Shown here: piece after piece, positions 1 through 6,120 of the stretch
Layout of the letters: every line of letters starts with the position of its first letter
Numbering within the stretch: the first letter of the stretch is position 1
DNA from: Nitrospinota bacterium
GTDB lineage: Bacteria; Nitrospinota; Nitrospinia; JACRGO01
Assembly: GCA_016212295.1 (NCBI GenBank)
Contig: JACRGO010000154.1
Location: forward strand, 1 to 12,860
DNA: 12,860 nucleotides
Direction of reading: 5' to 3'
Translations under genes and position numbers: made by a program
Notes under the pieces: generated by a model
The model's database searches: none
The model's input: only the letters and a program-made list of their open reading frames with translations
What the model was told of the DNA's origin: nothing

Positions 1-40
1 CAATATAATGGCCTGTTGAAAAGGCGCCGTCATATATAAA

Positions 41-82
41 TTCCCCTCTTGAGAGGGGTGGCCGAAGGCCGGGGTGTGTTAA
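41..82. repeat. Short double-hairpin intergenic repeat
   Basis: The element contains two adjacent palindromes. The first is CCCCTCT / AGAGGGG (43-49 with 52-58, 2-nt gap). The second is GGCC-GAA-GGCC (60-70), followed by a GGGGTGTG run. The C-run/G-run architecture resembles the C5T2 hairpins at 2043-2120, 4949-5052 and 10412-10449, so it may be a related or degenerate family. Elements like this recur in many bacterial metagenome bins (recollection, not searched). Confidence 0.6.
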
Positions 83-141
83 GAATTTCTCCGGCTATTT
101 GCTTGCAAGCCTTAATGTTTTTTTCAAGACAGCTTCTAAAT

Positions 142-262
142 AAATCCGAATACCCAAATTAAAATATCCAAACCACTGGGCCTGAGTTCTTAAATTTGAA
201 CCTTTGAATTTTGATATTGTTTCGGATTTCGTTATTCGAATTTCGAATTTATTTTTTCAACC
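142..262. repeat. AT-rich imperfect inverted repeat
   Basis: The stretch is built from short TTCGAATTT- and CCGAAT-like words. A left arm (about 142-172, words such as AAATCCGAA) is partly complementary to a right arm (about 191-250, words such as TTCGGATTTCG and TTCGAATTTCGAATTT). It has no coding potential. It looks like a degenerate intergenic repeat of the same general style as the CGAAC/CGAAT words at 6025-6055. The boundaries are approximate. Confidence 0.45.
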
Positions 263-345
263 GATTTCACTAAAACCATGCTAAAAAAACAAAGTTTGAT
301 AGGTTGTAGCACGGTAACCCTGAATTGCGCGCTGCCGCTAAATTC

Positions 346-1638
346 TCATTTCTCCTTTTCAGGCATGAGCTGGATCGTGCCGGGATCAAGGATTTTAAGC
401 GGCATTCCAGGACGCAGCCTCTCACCGCCGCGGATGACGACCAGGTCCCCTGGCGCAAGGTCTCCAATGGCCTCGACAACCCCTTTTTTGAGAACGCCTG
501 TTTGCACCGGGACCATTTTCGCCGTATTATTCTTGTCCACCACGAAGACGTTCTTTTGTCCCTGGGCAATGCTGACCGCGTCCTGGGGTATCATCAAGGC
601 TTCTCTCCTTGCCCCGAAGGGAACCAGGCCGCGGACCATCATCCCCACCTTGAGCAGCCCTTCCGGGTTGTCAAGGAGGAGCCGCACTGGAAAGGTCCTG
701 GCCCCCTTGTCCGCTTCAGGAATGATCTGGGACACCTTCCCGGTAAAGCGGAGGTCCGGAAAGGCGTCCAACCTGACCTCCACCTCGGACCCGATCCGCA
801 CCTGGCTCACCACCGTCTCCGGGACCGGCATGGTGACGCGGATGGGGTCGGTCTGGCTCACCCGGAAAAGCTGCTGGCCAACCGTTATCCATTCCCCTTT
901 CTCAATGAATTTCTCGGCCACGGTCCCGTTAAAAGGAGAATAGATGGTGGTTTTTTTCAAGCGGTCCCTGATCAACTCCACCTTGGCACTCCTCACCTTC
1001 ATGGACGCCTCGGCCTTTTCTATGTCTTCCTTTCTGGCGCCCTCAAGGGCCATGTCATGGGAGGATTTCCTCTGAAGAAAAACACGCTCAGCGGCCTCTG
1101 CCTCCAGTCTTGAATTGGTCAAAAGCCTTTCATCTATAATCTTGTCAGCGAAAAGTTTTTTGTTCCGCTCATACTCCCTGGCGGCCTTTTCCCAATGGGC
1201 CTCGGCCTCCTTCATGGCGGACAAAGCCACCTCCACTTCCTGGCGGCGGCTGCCGGCCTTCAACTCCAGGAGATTCCTGCGCGACTCCTCCTCTTCGGCC
1301 TTGGCCTCTGTAAGGGCGATCTTCAGTTGTGAATTGGAGAGCTGGAGCAATGGCTGGCCTTGCTTTACCTGGTCCCCTTCGTCTGCGAGGATATTTTCCA
1401 CTATGCCTTCAACTTCCGACCCGATTTTTGAGGCGCGAGGTGACTCCAGGCTGCCCACGATGGCGACTGTTTCCTGTACGGTCTCCCTCGTAACCTCCGT
1501 TACTTTAACGCCTGCTTCCTGCTGGGGCGGCTTCTTCGCGCCCCCGTCCGCGGGTTTCTCAGGGCTTGCCCATGCCGGGACAAGGGCAAGAAAAAAAAGG
1601 AACGCCGTGGTTGAAATGGGTTTTAATTGGGTTTTCAA
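346..1638 (-). CDS. RND/HlyD-type periplasmic adaptor (membrane fusion) protein
   Basis: This 430-residue protein should bridge an inner-membrane transporter to an outer-membrane channel. Residues 1-24 look like a signal peptide (basic start, hydrophobic FLFFLALV core, cleavage after AWA). Residues 70-101 form the first lipoyl/barrel-sandwich half (SEVEGIV...DEGDQVKQGQPLL). Residues 103-227 are an Ala/Glu/Lys-rich alpha-helical hairpin. The second lipoyl half is 228-262 (YSPFNGTV). The beta-barrel (about 263-345) and membrane-proximal domain (about 346-420, IPQDAV) follow. The start is TTG at 1638-1636: no ATG lies before the signal peptide and no clear Shine-Dalgarno is visible, so the start is somewhat uncertain. 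Length is normal for the family. No RND permease, ABC subunit or TolC homologue adjoins it in the window, so its substrate cannot be inferred. Confidence 0.9.
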   Translation of the reverse strand: MKTQLKPISTTAFLFFLALVPAWASPEKPADGGAKKPPQQEAGVKVTEVTRETVQETVAIVGSLESPRASKIGSEVEGIVENILADEGDQVKQGQPLLQLSNSQLKIALTEAKAEEEESRRNLLELKAGSRRQEVEVALSAMKEAEAHWEKAAREYERNKKLFADKIIDERLLTNSRLEAEAAERVFLQRKSSHDMALEGARKEDIEKAEASMKVRSAKVELIRDRLKKTTIYSPFNGTVAEKFIEKGEWITVGQQLFRVSQTDPIRVTMPVPETVVSQVRIGSEVEVRLDAFPDLRFTGKVSQIIPEADKGARTFPVRLLLDNPEGLLKVGMMVRGLVPFGARREALMIPQDAVSIAQGQKNVFVVDKNNTAKMVPVQTGVLKKGVVEAIGDLAPGDLVVIRGGERLRPGMPLKILDPGTIQLMPEKEK

Positions 1639-1687
1639 TGTTTGCTCAAGAGTAAAAGGGTTGTGGAATTTAATTTTTTAAAAGAAA

Positions 1688-1773
1688 TTTAACCGCTGAG
1701 AGCGCTGAGAAAACAAAAAAAATAATTAAACCTTTTATTCTTTTCTCAGCGTCTTTGCGCCTCCGCGGTTAAA
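1688..1773. repeat. Inverted repeat, AACCGC...GCGGTT family
   Basis: The left arm 1688-1713 (TTTAACCGC ... GCTGAGAAAA) is the reverse complement of the right arm 1741-1773 (TTTTCTCAGC ... GCGGTTAAA), apart from a few substitutions and about 7 extra bases in the right arm. The spacer is A/T-rich (1714-1740). The element sits 50 bp upstream of the adaptor start, so it may lie in that gene's leader. Elements with this GCAGAG/CTCTGCG-like theme are common in uncultivated-bacterial genomes (recollection). Confidence 0.7.
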
Positions 1774-2042
1774 AATGTTCATTTTTTCTTTATGCGCTTT
1801 ATGGAAGGATTCATTATAGCACCACGTGATTATTAAAAAAACGGCGCTGACCCGCCACGTAATTCATGCAATGTTGTTTTTTCGTTGAGTTTCTTTTAAA
1901 GTCAGAACATAGCTTCGCGAATTGATTAATGAAAATAACTTCCAAAACTTCAGACACTTGCAACTTGGCGTTGTTAATAATGTATAGTATTTTATAGGGA
2001 TTTCCATTTTTAATCTTTTAAAATCAAATAGATACATGAAGC

Positions 2043-2120
2043 ACACCCCCCTTGATCCCCCCTTGCCAGGGGGGAATTTTTGATATATTCCCCCTTAAAA
2101 AAGGGGGCTAGGGGGACGTC
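2043..2120. repeat. Paired C-run hairpin repeat, imperfect copy
   Basis: Two hairpins face each other. The first has stem CCCCCCT/AGGGGGG (2057-2063 with 2068-2074, loop TGCC). The second has stem CCCCCTT/AAGGGGG (2090-2096 with 2101-2107, loop AAAA). Each is flanked by another C- or G-run, so the arms also pair with each other imperfectly. This is the same architecture as 4949-5052. It lies 38 bp upstream of the sulfatase start. Confidence 0.75.
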
Positions 2121-2157
2121 AATTCCTTAAAGCCCGCCCGAAGGGCATTAAGTTCAT

Positions 2158-3405
2158 ATGAAAAACACAACGTACGAAAACCTCATAATGATAACGCTGG
2201 ACTGCGTGAGGCCGGACTTCCTGGGCTGTTACGGCAATCCCAGGGTCTCAACCCCCAATATCGACCGACTGGCCTCGCGCGGGATGGTCTTCGAGCAGGC
2301 CATCTCCCAGGCCCCATGCACATGGGTCTCCCACGGCGGCATTTTCACCGGGACCTATCCGCCGGTCCATGGCCTCCGCGCGCCGTTCGATTCCATTTCG
2401 GGCGAGGTCCAGACCCTGGCGGAAGTTTTATCCGGCCACGGATTCAACTCCGCCGGGTTCCCGGCCAACAGTCTCGTGGGAAGCTCCACTGGACTCCACC
2501 GCGGGTTTGATCTGTACTTCGAGGACTTTCAGGGCCTTGGCGAATCAGGCACTACCGCCAACAGGAGAAATCCCTGGTCCAGGACCATGAAAGAGGCCGG
2601 GGATTGGCTGGAAAAGCAAAAAGGAAGATTTTTCCTTTGGCTCCATTACCTGGACACGCACCATCTGCCGGAACTGGACCTGCCTGAGTACTATAAAAAG
2701 GAATTCAACCGGAACTGGCAGTTTTACGAGGGGAAAATTTCCTACGCGGACCATGAATGCGTGGGGAAAATCCTGTATATGCTGGAGCAGCTCGGATTTT
2801 CCGGGAACACCCTTGTGGTGATTTTCTCCGACCACGGAGAAGACCTCATGGATGACGGCTGCCCCAGGCACAACGGGCATTTGGCGGACAGCGTGCTCCG
2901 CGTGCCGCTGATATTCGCGAGTCCAGGCGGCAAGGAGAGCCCAATGCGCTTCAGCAGGCAGGCCAGGTCAGCGGACATCATGCCTTCCGTCCTCGGTTTG
3001 CTTGGCGTCCCCCCCTCCCCTTCCATGGAAATGGACGGAAAGGACCTTTTTGAAAAGACTGGGAATGCCCTTCCTTTTCATCAGGATTCAAACCTGGCTT
3101 ATGCGGAAAACATGGTCCACGGCCTGGCGGCCTTGAGGTCCGGGGAATGGAAATTCGTGAAGGGAAATTCCGAAACAGCCCTTTATCATTTATCAGCCGA
3201 CCCAAGAGAGACAAGGAACGCCCTGGCCGGAAATCCGCTGACAGGGAATTTTTTCGAGTATGAGTTGGAAAGGATTTCGCGCGGGAGGCCTGCCGCGCCG
3301 CTCGCCTATGCAGCCGGCAGGCATTGGACGATGGAACGGGACCGGACCGGCCATGAAGAATACGCGGAAACCCTGGCCGCGCTTAAGAGTCTGGGGTATA
3401 TGTGA
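2158..3405 (+). CDS. Sulfatase-family hydrolase (alkaline phosphatase superfamily)
   Basis: The 415-residue protein has the sulfatase fold signatures in order. Near the N-terminus is TLDCVRPDFLGCYG, with Asp15 as probable metal ligand. STPNIDRLASRG follows at 31-42, then the nucleophile region CTWVSHGGIFTGTYP (54-68). FSDHGED at 223-229 supplies Asp225 and His226 as metal ligands, RHNGHL at 237-242 adds conserved His residues, and the C-terminus is LKSLGYM. Canonical sulfatases carry C-x-P-S/A-R, whose Cys becomes formylglycine. Here the aligned residue appears to be Thr55, with Cys54 one place early and no Pro or Arg, closer to the T-x-x-S-H pattern of phospho- or phosphonate-ester members. 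The substrate (sulfate ester, phosphodiester or lipid head group) is therefore open. No signal peptide is visible, so a cytoplasmic location is likely. No maturase gene is nearby. The start ATG lacks a strong Shine-Dalgarno. Confidence 0.85.
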   Translation: MKNTTYENLIMITLDCVRPDFLGCYGNPRVSTPNIDRLASRGMVFEQAISQAPCTWVSHGGIFTGTYPPVHGLRAPFDSISGEVQTLAEVLSGHGFNSAGFPANSLVGSSTGLHRGFDLYFEDFQGLGESGTTANRRNPWSRTMKEAGDWLEKQKGRFFLWLHYLDTHHLPELDLPEYYKKEFNRNWQFYEGKISYADHECVGKILYMLEQLGFSGNTLVVIFSDHGEDLMDDGCPRHNGHLADSVLRVPLIFASPGGKESPMRFSRQARSADIMPSVLGLLGVPPSPSMEMDGKDLFEKTGNALPFHQDSNLAYAENMVHGLAALRSGEWKFVKGNSETALYHLSADPRETRNALAGNPLTGNFFEYELERISRGRPAAPLAYAAGRHWTMERDRTGHEEYAETLAALKSLGYM

Positions 3406-3415
3406 GCTGAAGCCG

Positions 3416-3652
3416 CTATTTTTCCTCAAGATGCCGCTTGTAATCTTCTTTTTTGACGCGGCTTCCATTGATTACGCCTTTGAGTGATTCGGCGACGGGC
3501 GTTAAGTCAGACGATTTGGCGGAAGGCTTTCCGTCAAGAAGCGAAAAATAAGCGGCCACGATTTGCGAGATGGCCTTACCGGTCTTTCCCGAACAGCGCT
3601 TTACCCGTTGAATAAGGTCTTCTTCAAGCCGCAGTGTTAATTTTTTTTGCAT
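3416..3652 (-). CDS. Ribbon-helix-helix antitoxin-like protein (orphan)
   Basis: This 78-residue protein starts with a short beta-strand (KKLTLRLEEDL, residues 3-13) and two helices (about 11-20 and 26-38, KAISQIVAAYFSLL), the layout of MetJ/Arc-type DNA-binding antitoxins. A C-terminal tail (PVAESLKGV ... KKEDYKRHLEEK, 52-78) resembles the toxin-binding tail of antitoxins paired with PIN-domain toxins. ATG is preceded by a purine run (GGGGGT) about 5 bases upstream. It converges on the sulfatase with only 10 bp between stops, so no toxin can follow it. No PIN-like frame is present upstream either. It is an orphan antitoxin or a regulator; assignment is by pattern, without a search. Confidence 0.7.
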   Translation of the reverse strand: MQKKLTLRLEEDLIQRVKRCSGKTGKAISQIVAAYFSLLDGKPSAKSSDLTPVAESLKGVINGSRVKKEDYKRHLEEK

Positions 3653-3752
3653 TCAAACCCCCATTTCCGAATTTTGCCGTACATTATTTATTATCTATAC
3701 GTCCACTGTATTCCTGTGGAGAATCCCTGTCAATTCATGCGCGGCATCCTTT

Positions 3753-4730
3753 TCAAAATACAAAAACGGCTTTCGCCACTGGGCCGCGTCTGGCCATGCG
3801 GACCTCGTTCAGGTCCGAGACGTCGCGGCTTCCGTCCTCCATGAAGGTGGTGTCCTTGCCTCTCCCGGACCGCATCTCGAAAAACCTGTACCCCAATTCC
3901 AGGGAAAGATTTTCCAGGGCCTGGTAAAGGAGGGAGACCTGGATATCGCAGCCGGTCCCTCCACGGGCCTTGTGGATGTAGTTGGGGGGCGTGGACTTGA
4001 ATTCGGGTCTCAGATTCCAAAATGCCTCGCCCCTGTAGTCGATCCACGGGAAAAATCCGAAATTCCCAAGCGCGGAAAGTTTTTTCGCGATGTCGTATCT
4101 CGACTTGAACCCGAGCTTTGGCGCCTGCCACCGGAAGTTATAAAAGGAATTCAACCCGGCTATTTCCAAGGGAGGGTCTTCTACCATTCCGCCTATCGGA
4201 ATTCCTGCAATGGAGACATCAGACACGGTTTGAAGGCCATTTGAAATATGAAGCCGGTCCTCATAGCGCAGGTATCCTAAAACGAGGTCCAGGGCGAGGC
4301 CACCTTCCGGCGATTCCCACACATGAAAATCCAGGTTCCCGTCAATAAACCTCGTGTTCCCTGTGGCCCTGGCGCGAGCCTCTGAGAAAAGGACCCTTTG
4401 AGGACCAAACACTGGACCAAGGACAAAATCCCTGTCCACAAGGTTTCCATCCCGAACATCGTTCCATCCGTATTGAAAATCCACGGAGAAAAATTTACAG
4501 GCGTCCCATTCCGCGGACAAGATAAGGAGCGGGGCGTCGAGATTTTTAAAGTCCAGGGCAGATTCAAACATTTCCGGGCCTCCGGCCGGGTCCATCGGCC
4601 CGCTTATTTTCCAGTCAGCTTTCCCGAAGGAATACCATCCGCCAAGGGAGGCCCGGAATTCCTGGGAAGCGTGGACCTGGGAACACATGGCCAGGAGCAT
4701 CACGGCAACGAGAGGGATTCTTGTTTTCAT
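3753..4730 (-). CDS. Outer-membrane beta-barrel protein, function unknown
   Basis: With the start chosen here the protein has 325 residues; an in-frame ATG at 4754-4752 would add eight. The inner start is preferred because it begins directly with a good signal peptide (MKTRIPLVAVMLLA, cleavage after VHA), although neither start has a clear Shine-Dalgarno. The mature part alternates polar and aromatic/aliphatic residues as in transmembrane beta-strands (GGWYSFGKADW, FFSVDFQYGW, LSLELGYRFFEM) and ends VFVF with the terminal Phe used by the Bam machinery. The middle and C-terminal pattern (FYNFRW, DYRGEAFWNLRPEF, LNEV) recalls the barrel family first named from Protochlamydia outer-membrane protein; that match is from memory. 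It may be a porin-like or structural protein. The upstream region carries repeats, and the antitoxin gene follows after 100 bp. Confidence 0.75.
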   Translation of the reverse strand: MKTRIPLVAVMLLAMCSQVHASQEFRASLGGWYSFGKADWKISGPMDPAGGPEMFESALDFKNLDAPLLILSAEWDACKFFSVDFQYGWNDVRDGNLVDRDFVLGPVFGPQRVLFSEARARATGNTRFIDGNLDFHVWESPEGGLALDLVLGYLRYEDRLHISNGLQTVSDVSIAGIPIGGMVEDPPLEIAGLNSFYNFRWQAPKLGFKSRYDIAKKLSALGNFGFFPWIDYRGEAFWNLRPEFKSTPPNYIHKARGGTGCDIQVSLLYQALENLSLELGYRFFEMRSGRGKDTTFMEDGSRDVSDLNEVRMARRGPVAKAVFVF

Positions 4731-4809
4731 GCAAAAAATATCTTTTCTATTCATGTATTACATGGCGCGGCCTTTGGCCGCAAACAAAGGGAAAACAAAG
4801 TTCCAAATG

Positions 4810-4860
4810 ACAAATAGCAAATTACAAATAAATAACAAACTACAATTGCTAAATGTCCAA
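4810..4860 (+). repeat. A-rich ACAAATAGCAAATTACAAA repeat, copy A
   Basis: This 51-bp segment aligns without gaps to 6070-6120 at 45 of 51 positions by eye. It contains the CAAATAGCAAATTACAAATA core and ends in AATGTCCAA. Copy B covers the end of ispD and the start of mtaB. The sequence has almost no G, and the two copies lie in the same orientation. Confidence 0.8.
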
Positions 4861-4948
4861 AAAACAATTCCATTTCCTTGTTTGTCCGTTTTGTAACAGT
4901 TCACAGTGTTGTCATGGAAAACCAGAGAAAGCCTCATTAGCTGTTTTT

Positions 4949-5052
4949 TACATCCCCCTTTGTCCCCCTTTGCTAAGGGGGAATACGGGAAACGCCCCTA
5001 AATGGGCTCTGTTTTAATTCCCCCTTAGCAAAGGGGGACAAAGGGGGATGTA
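4949..5052. repeat. Perfect 36-bp inverted repeat made of C-run hairpins
   Basis: The arms 4949-4984 and 5017-5052 are exact reverse complements over 36 bp, separated by a 32-bp spacer that itself contains GCCC/GGGC (4994-4997 with 5004-5007). Each arm also folds alone: CCCCCTT/AAGGGGG around a 4-nt loop (4964-4970 with 4975-4981, loop TGCT; 5020-5026 with 5031-5037, loop AGCA). The perfection of the arms suggests recent arrival or continuing conversion. It could act as a REP/MITE-like element or block transcription between the divergent genes. No terminal target duplication was established. Confidence 0.9.
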
Positions 5053-5188
5053 GTTTCCCCTGCAATTGCGCGCGAAGCCGTTTTCCATGACACCTCGTGA
5101 ACGATTACGAAAAAAACTTATGCTCTTTGAGCCTGCTTTATGCGTTTTAGTGAGCATTTCATTTTAAAATCTTTCAATAGGCATTTCA

Positions 5189-5218
5189 TTGACAGAAACT
5201 CATTTTCCACGGTAACAT
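5189..5218 (+). promoter_or_regulatory. Candidate sigma70-type promoter for ispD
   Basis: A consensus -35 TTGACA lies at 5189-5194, followed after 18 bp by TAACAT (5213-5218, 4 of 6 to consensus). Initiation would be near 5225, giving about a 100-nt leader before ispD. This is the best forward candidate in the gap, but it is judged on motif alone. Confidence 0.4.
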
Positions 5219-5327
5219 AAATTCATCGCCATTTTTGCGGAATCAATGACCATTATTTTGCACTATATCCCGGTCCATTAAAAGCAAACCAGGCCCAAAC
5301 CACCAGAAAACCCTTAACGCCCTCCCA

Positions 5328-6077
5328 ATGAAAATCACGGCCCTTATCCCCTCCGCCGGAAGCGGACTCCGCATGGGGGGCGACACCAGGAAGCAGTATA
5401 TCCATATCCACGAAAAACCGATAACGGCGCATACGCTCCAGAGGTTCCAGGGTCTCTCTGAAATAAGCCAAATAATCCTTATCGTGCCAGTGGAGGACAT
5501 TCCCTTTTGCGAAAGGGAAATCGTGTCCAGATACAATATAAGCAAGGCCGTGAAGGTGATAGCAGGCGGCAGGGAGAGGCAGGATTCGGTTTATAACGGC
5601 ATAAGGGCGCTGGACGGTGACGAGGACATAGTGATAGTGCATGACGGGGTCAGGCCCTTCGCAACCGCGGAAATGATCAGGGAAAGCATAAGGGCGGCCT
5701 CGGAGTCCGGCGCGGCCATCGTGGCTATCCCGGCCAAGGACACTATCAAGTCAATATCCAGCGATGGGCTGGTGGAGAAGACAGTGGACCGCGCCAAGTT
5801 GTGGCAGGTCCAGACCCCCCAGACCTTCCGGAGGGAATTGCTGGAAGAGGCATATAAAAAGGCAATGTCCGAAAAGTTCTACGGGACGGACGATTCCTCC
5901 CTGGTTGAAAGGATCGACGGCAGGGTCATGGTGGTCCAAGGCTCGGAATTCAACATCAAGATCACCACACCCAGGGACCTTATCCTAGCGGAGGGGATCA
6001 TAAGACATTTTGACAAGCTATCGAGCGTCCAACATCGAACTTCGAATAAGGAAAACAAAATCACAAATTACAAATAG
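5328..6077 (+). CDS. ispD: 2-C-methyl-D-erythritol 4-phosphate cytidylyltransferase (IspD)
   Basis: IspD joins CTP and MEP to form CDP-ME, the third step of the MEP isoprenoid pathway, in the cytosol. The N-terminal nucleotide-binding loop is PSAGSGLRMGG (8-18), followed by RKQY (21-24). The usual PKQ is RKQ here, but the equivalents of E. coli Arg20 and Lys27 are kept (Arg15, Lys22). VHDGVRPF (104-111), KDTIK (137-141), DRAKLWQVQTPQTF (154-167, with Arg155) and NIKITTPRDL (209-218, with Lys211) are all present. The enzyme proper ends near residue 231. The last 18 or so residues (SSVQHRTSNKENKITNYK) are unlike the family and are encoded by repeat sequence. No ispF follows; mtaB starts 35 bp downstream. 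No strong Shine-Dalgarno precedes the ATG. Confidence 0.93.
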   Translation: MKITALIPSAGSGLRMGGDTRKQYIHIHEKPITAHTLQRFQGLSEISQIILIVPVEDIPFCEREIVSRYNISKAVKVIAGGRERQDSVYNGIRALDGDEDIVIVHDGVRPFATAEMIRESIRAASESGAAIVAIPAKDTIKSISSDGLVEKTVDRAKLWQVQTPQTFRRELLEEAYKKAMSEKFYGTDDSSLVERIDGRVMVVQGSEFNIKITTPRDLILAEGIIRHFDKLSSVQHRTSNKENKITNYK

Positions 6078-6120
6078 CAAATTACAAATAAATCACAAAT
6101 TACAATTACCGAATGTCTAA
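6025..6120 (+). repeat. Compound repeat spanning ispD stop and mtaB start
   Basis: A CGTCCAACATCGAACTTCGAATAAGG segment type (6029-6054, shown by its CATCGAAC/TTCGAAT words) is joined to copy B of the A-rich repeat (6070-6120, 45 of 51 identical to 4810-4860). The first part encodes the end of IspD, the A-rich part contains the TAG stop of ispD (6075-6077), and its terminal AATGTC supplies the ATG of mtaB (6113-6115). Confidence 0.75.

Larger units (their letters stand above)
1..345. other. Non-coding left flank
   Basis: No convincing gene lies here on either strand. It follows the stop of the adaptor gene (which runs leftwards) and holds two repeat elements, listed separately. A minus-strand ATG at 33-31 opens an 11-codon frame that runs off the left edge; it is too short to call. 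The RND permease normally found directly downstream of such an adaptor is absent from this stretch. Confidence 0.6.
1639..2157. other. Intergenic region between divergent adaptor and sulfatase genes
   Basis: This is a 519-bp AT-rich gap holding two inverted repeats (1688-1773 and 2043-2120). The part between them (about 1774-2042) shows no credible gene; a 60-codon minus-strand frame there has low-complexity, non-conserved-looking content. A weak forward promoter candidate is TTGCAA at 1958-1963, a 17-bp spacer and TGTATA at 1981-1986. Promoters for both flanking genes should lie here. Confidence 0.45.
4731..5327. other. Intergenic region between outer-membrane protein and ispD genes
   Basis: The two genes diverge, so this roughly 600-bp gap should hold promoters for both. 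It contains an A-rich direct repeat (4810-4860), the perfect inverted repeat 4949-5052, and a forward promoter candidate at 5189-5218. A forward ATG at 4853 opens a 53-codon frame running through the inverted repeat; it looks accidental. No other gene is seen. Confidence 0.5.

Noticed and set aside
325-1113. Long forward-strand frames opposite the adaptor gene
   Set aside because: They are antisense shadows of a GC-rich gene, rich in His, Pro and Arg and without recognisable domains.
1864-2046. 60-codon minus-strand frame between the two inverted repeats
   Set aside because: The sequence is AT-rich with no Shine-Dalgarno, no recognisable domain and no operon partner; it looks like chance.
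4853-5014. 53-codon forward frame starting MSKKQFHFLVCPFC
   Set aside because: The Cys pattern is superficially zinc-finger-like, but the frame runs straight through the 36-bp inverted repeat and its ATG belongs to the A-rich repeat; no Shine-Dalgarno is present.
4949-5052. CRISPR-like repeat array
   Set aside because: There are only two arms, in inverted orientation, with no direct repeats, regular spacers or cas genes.
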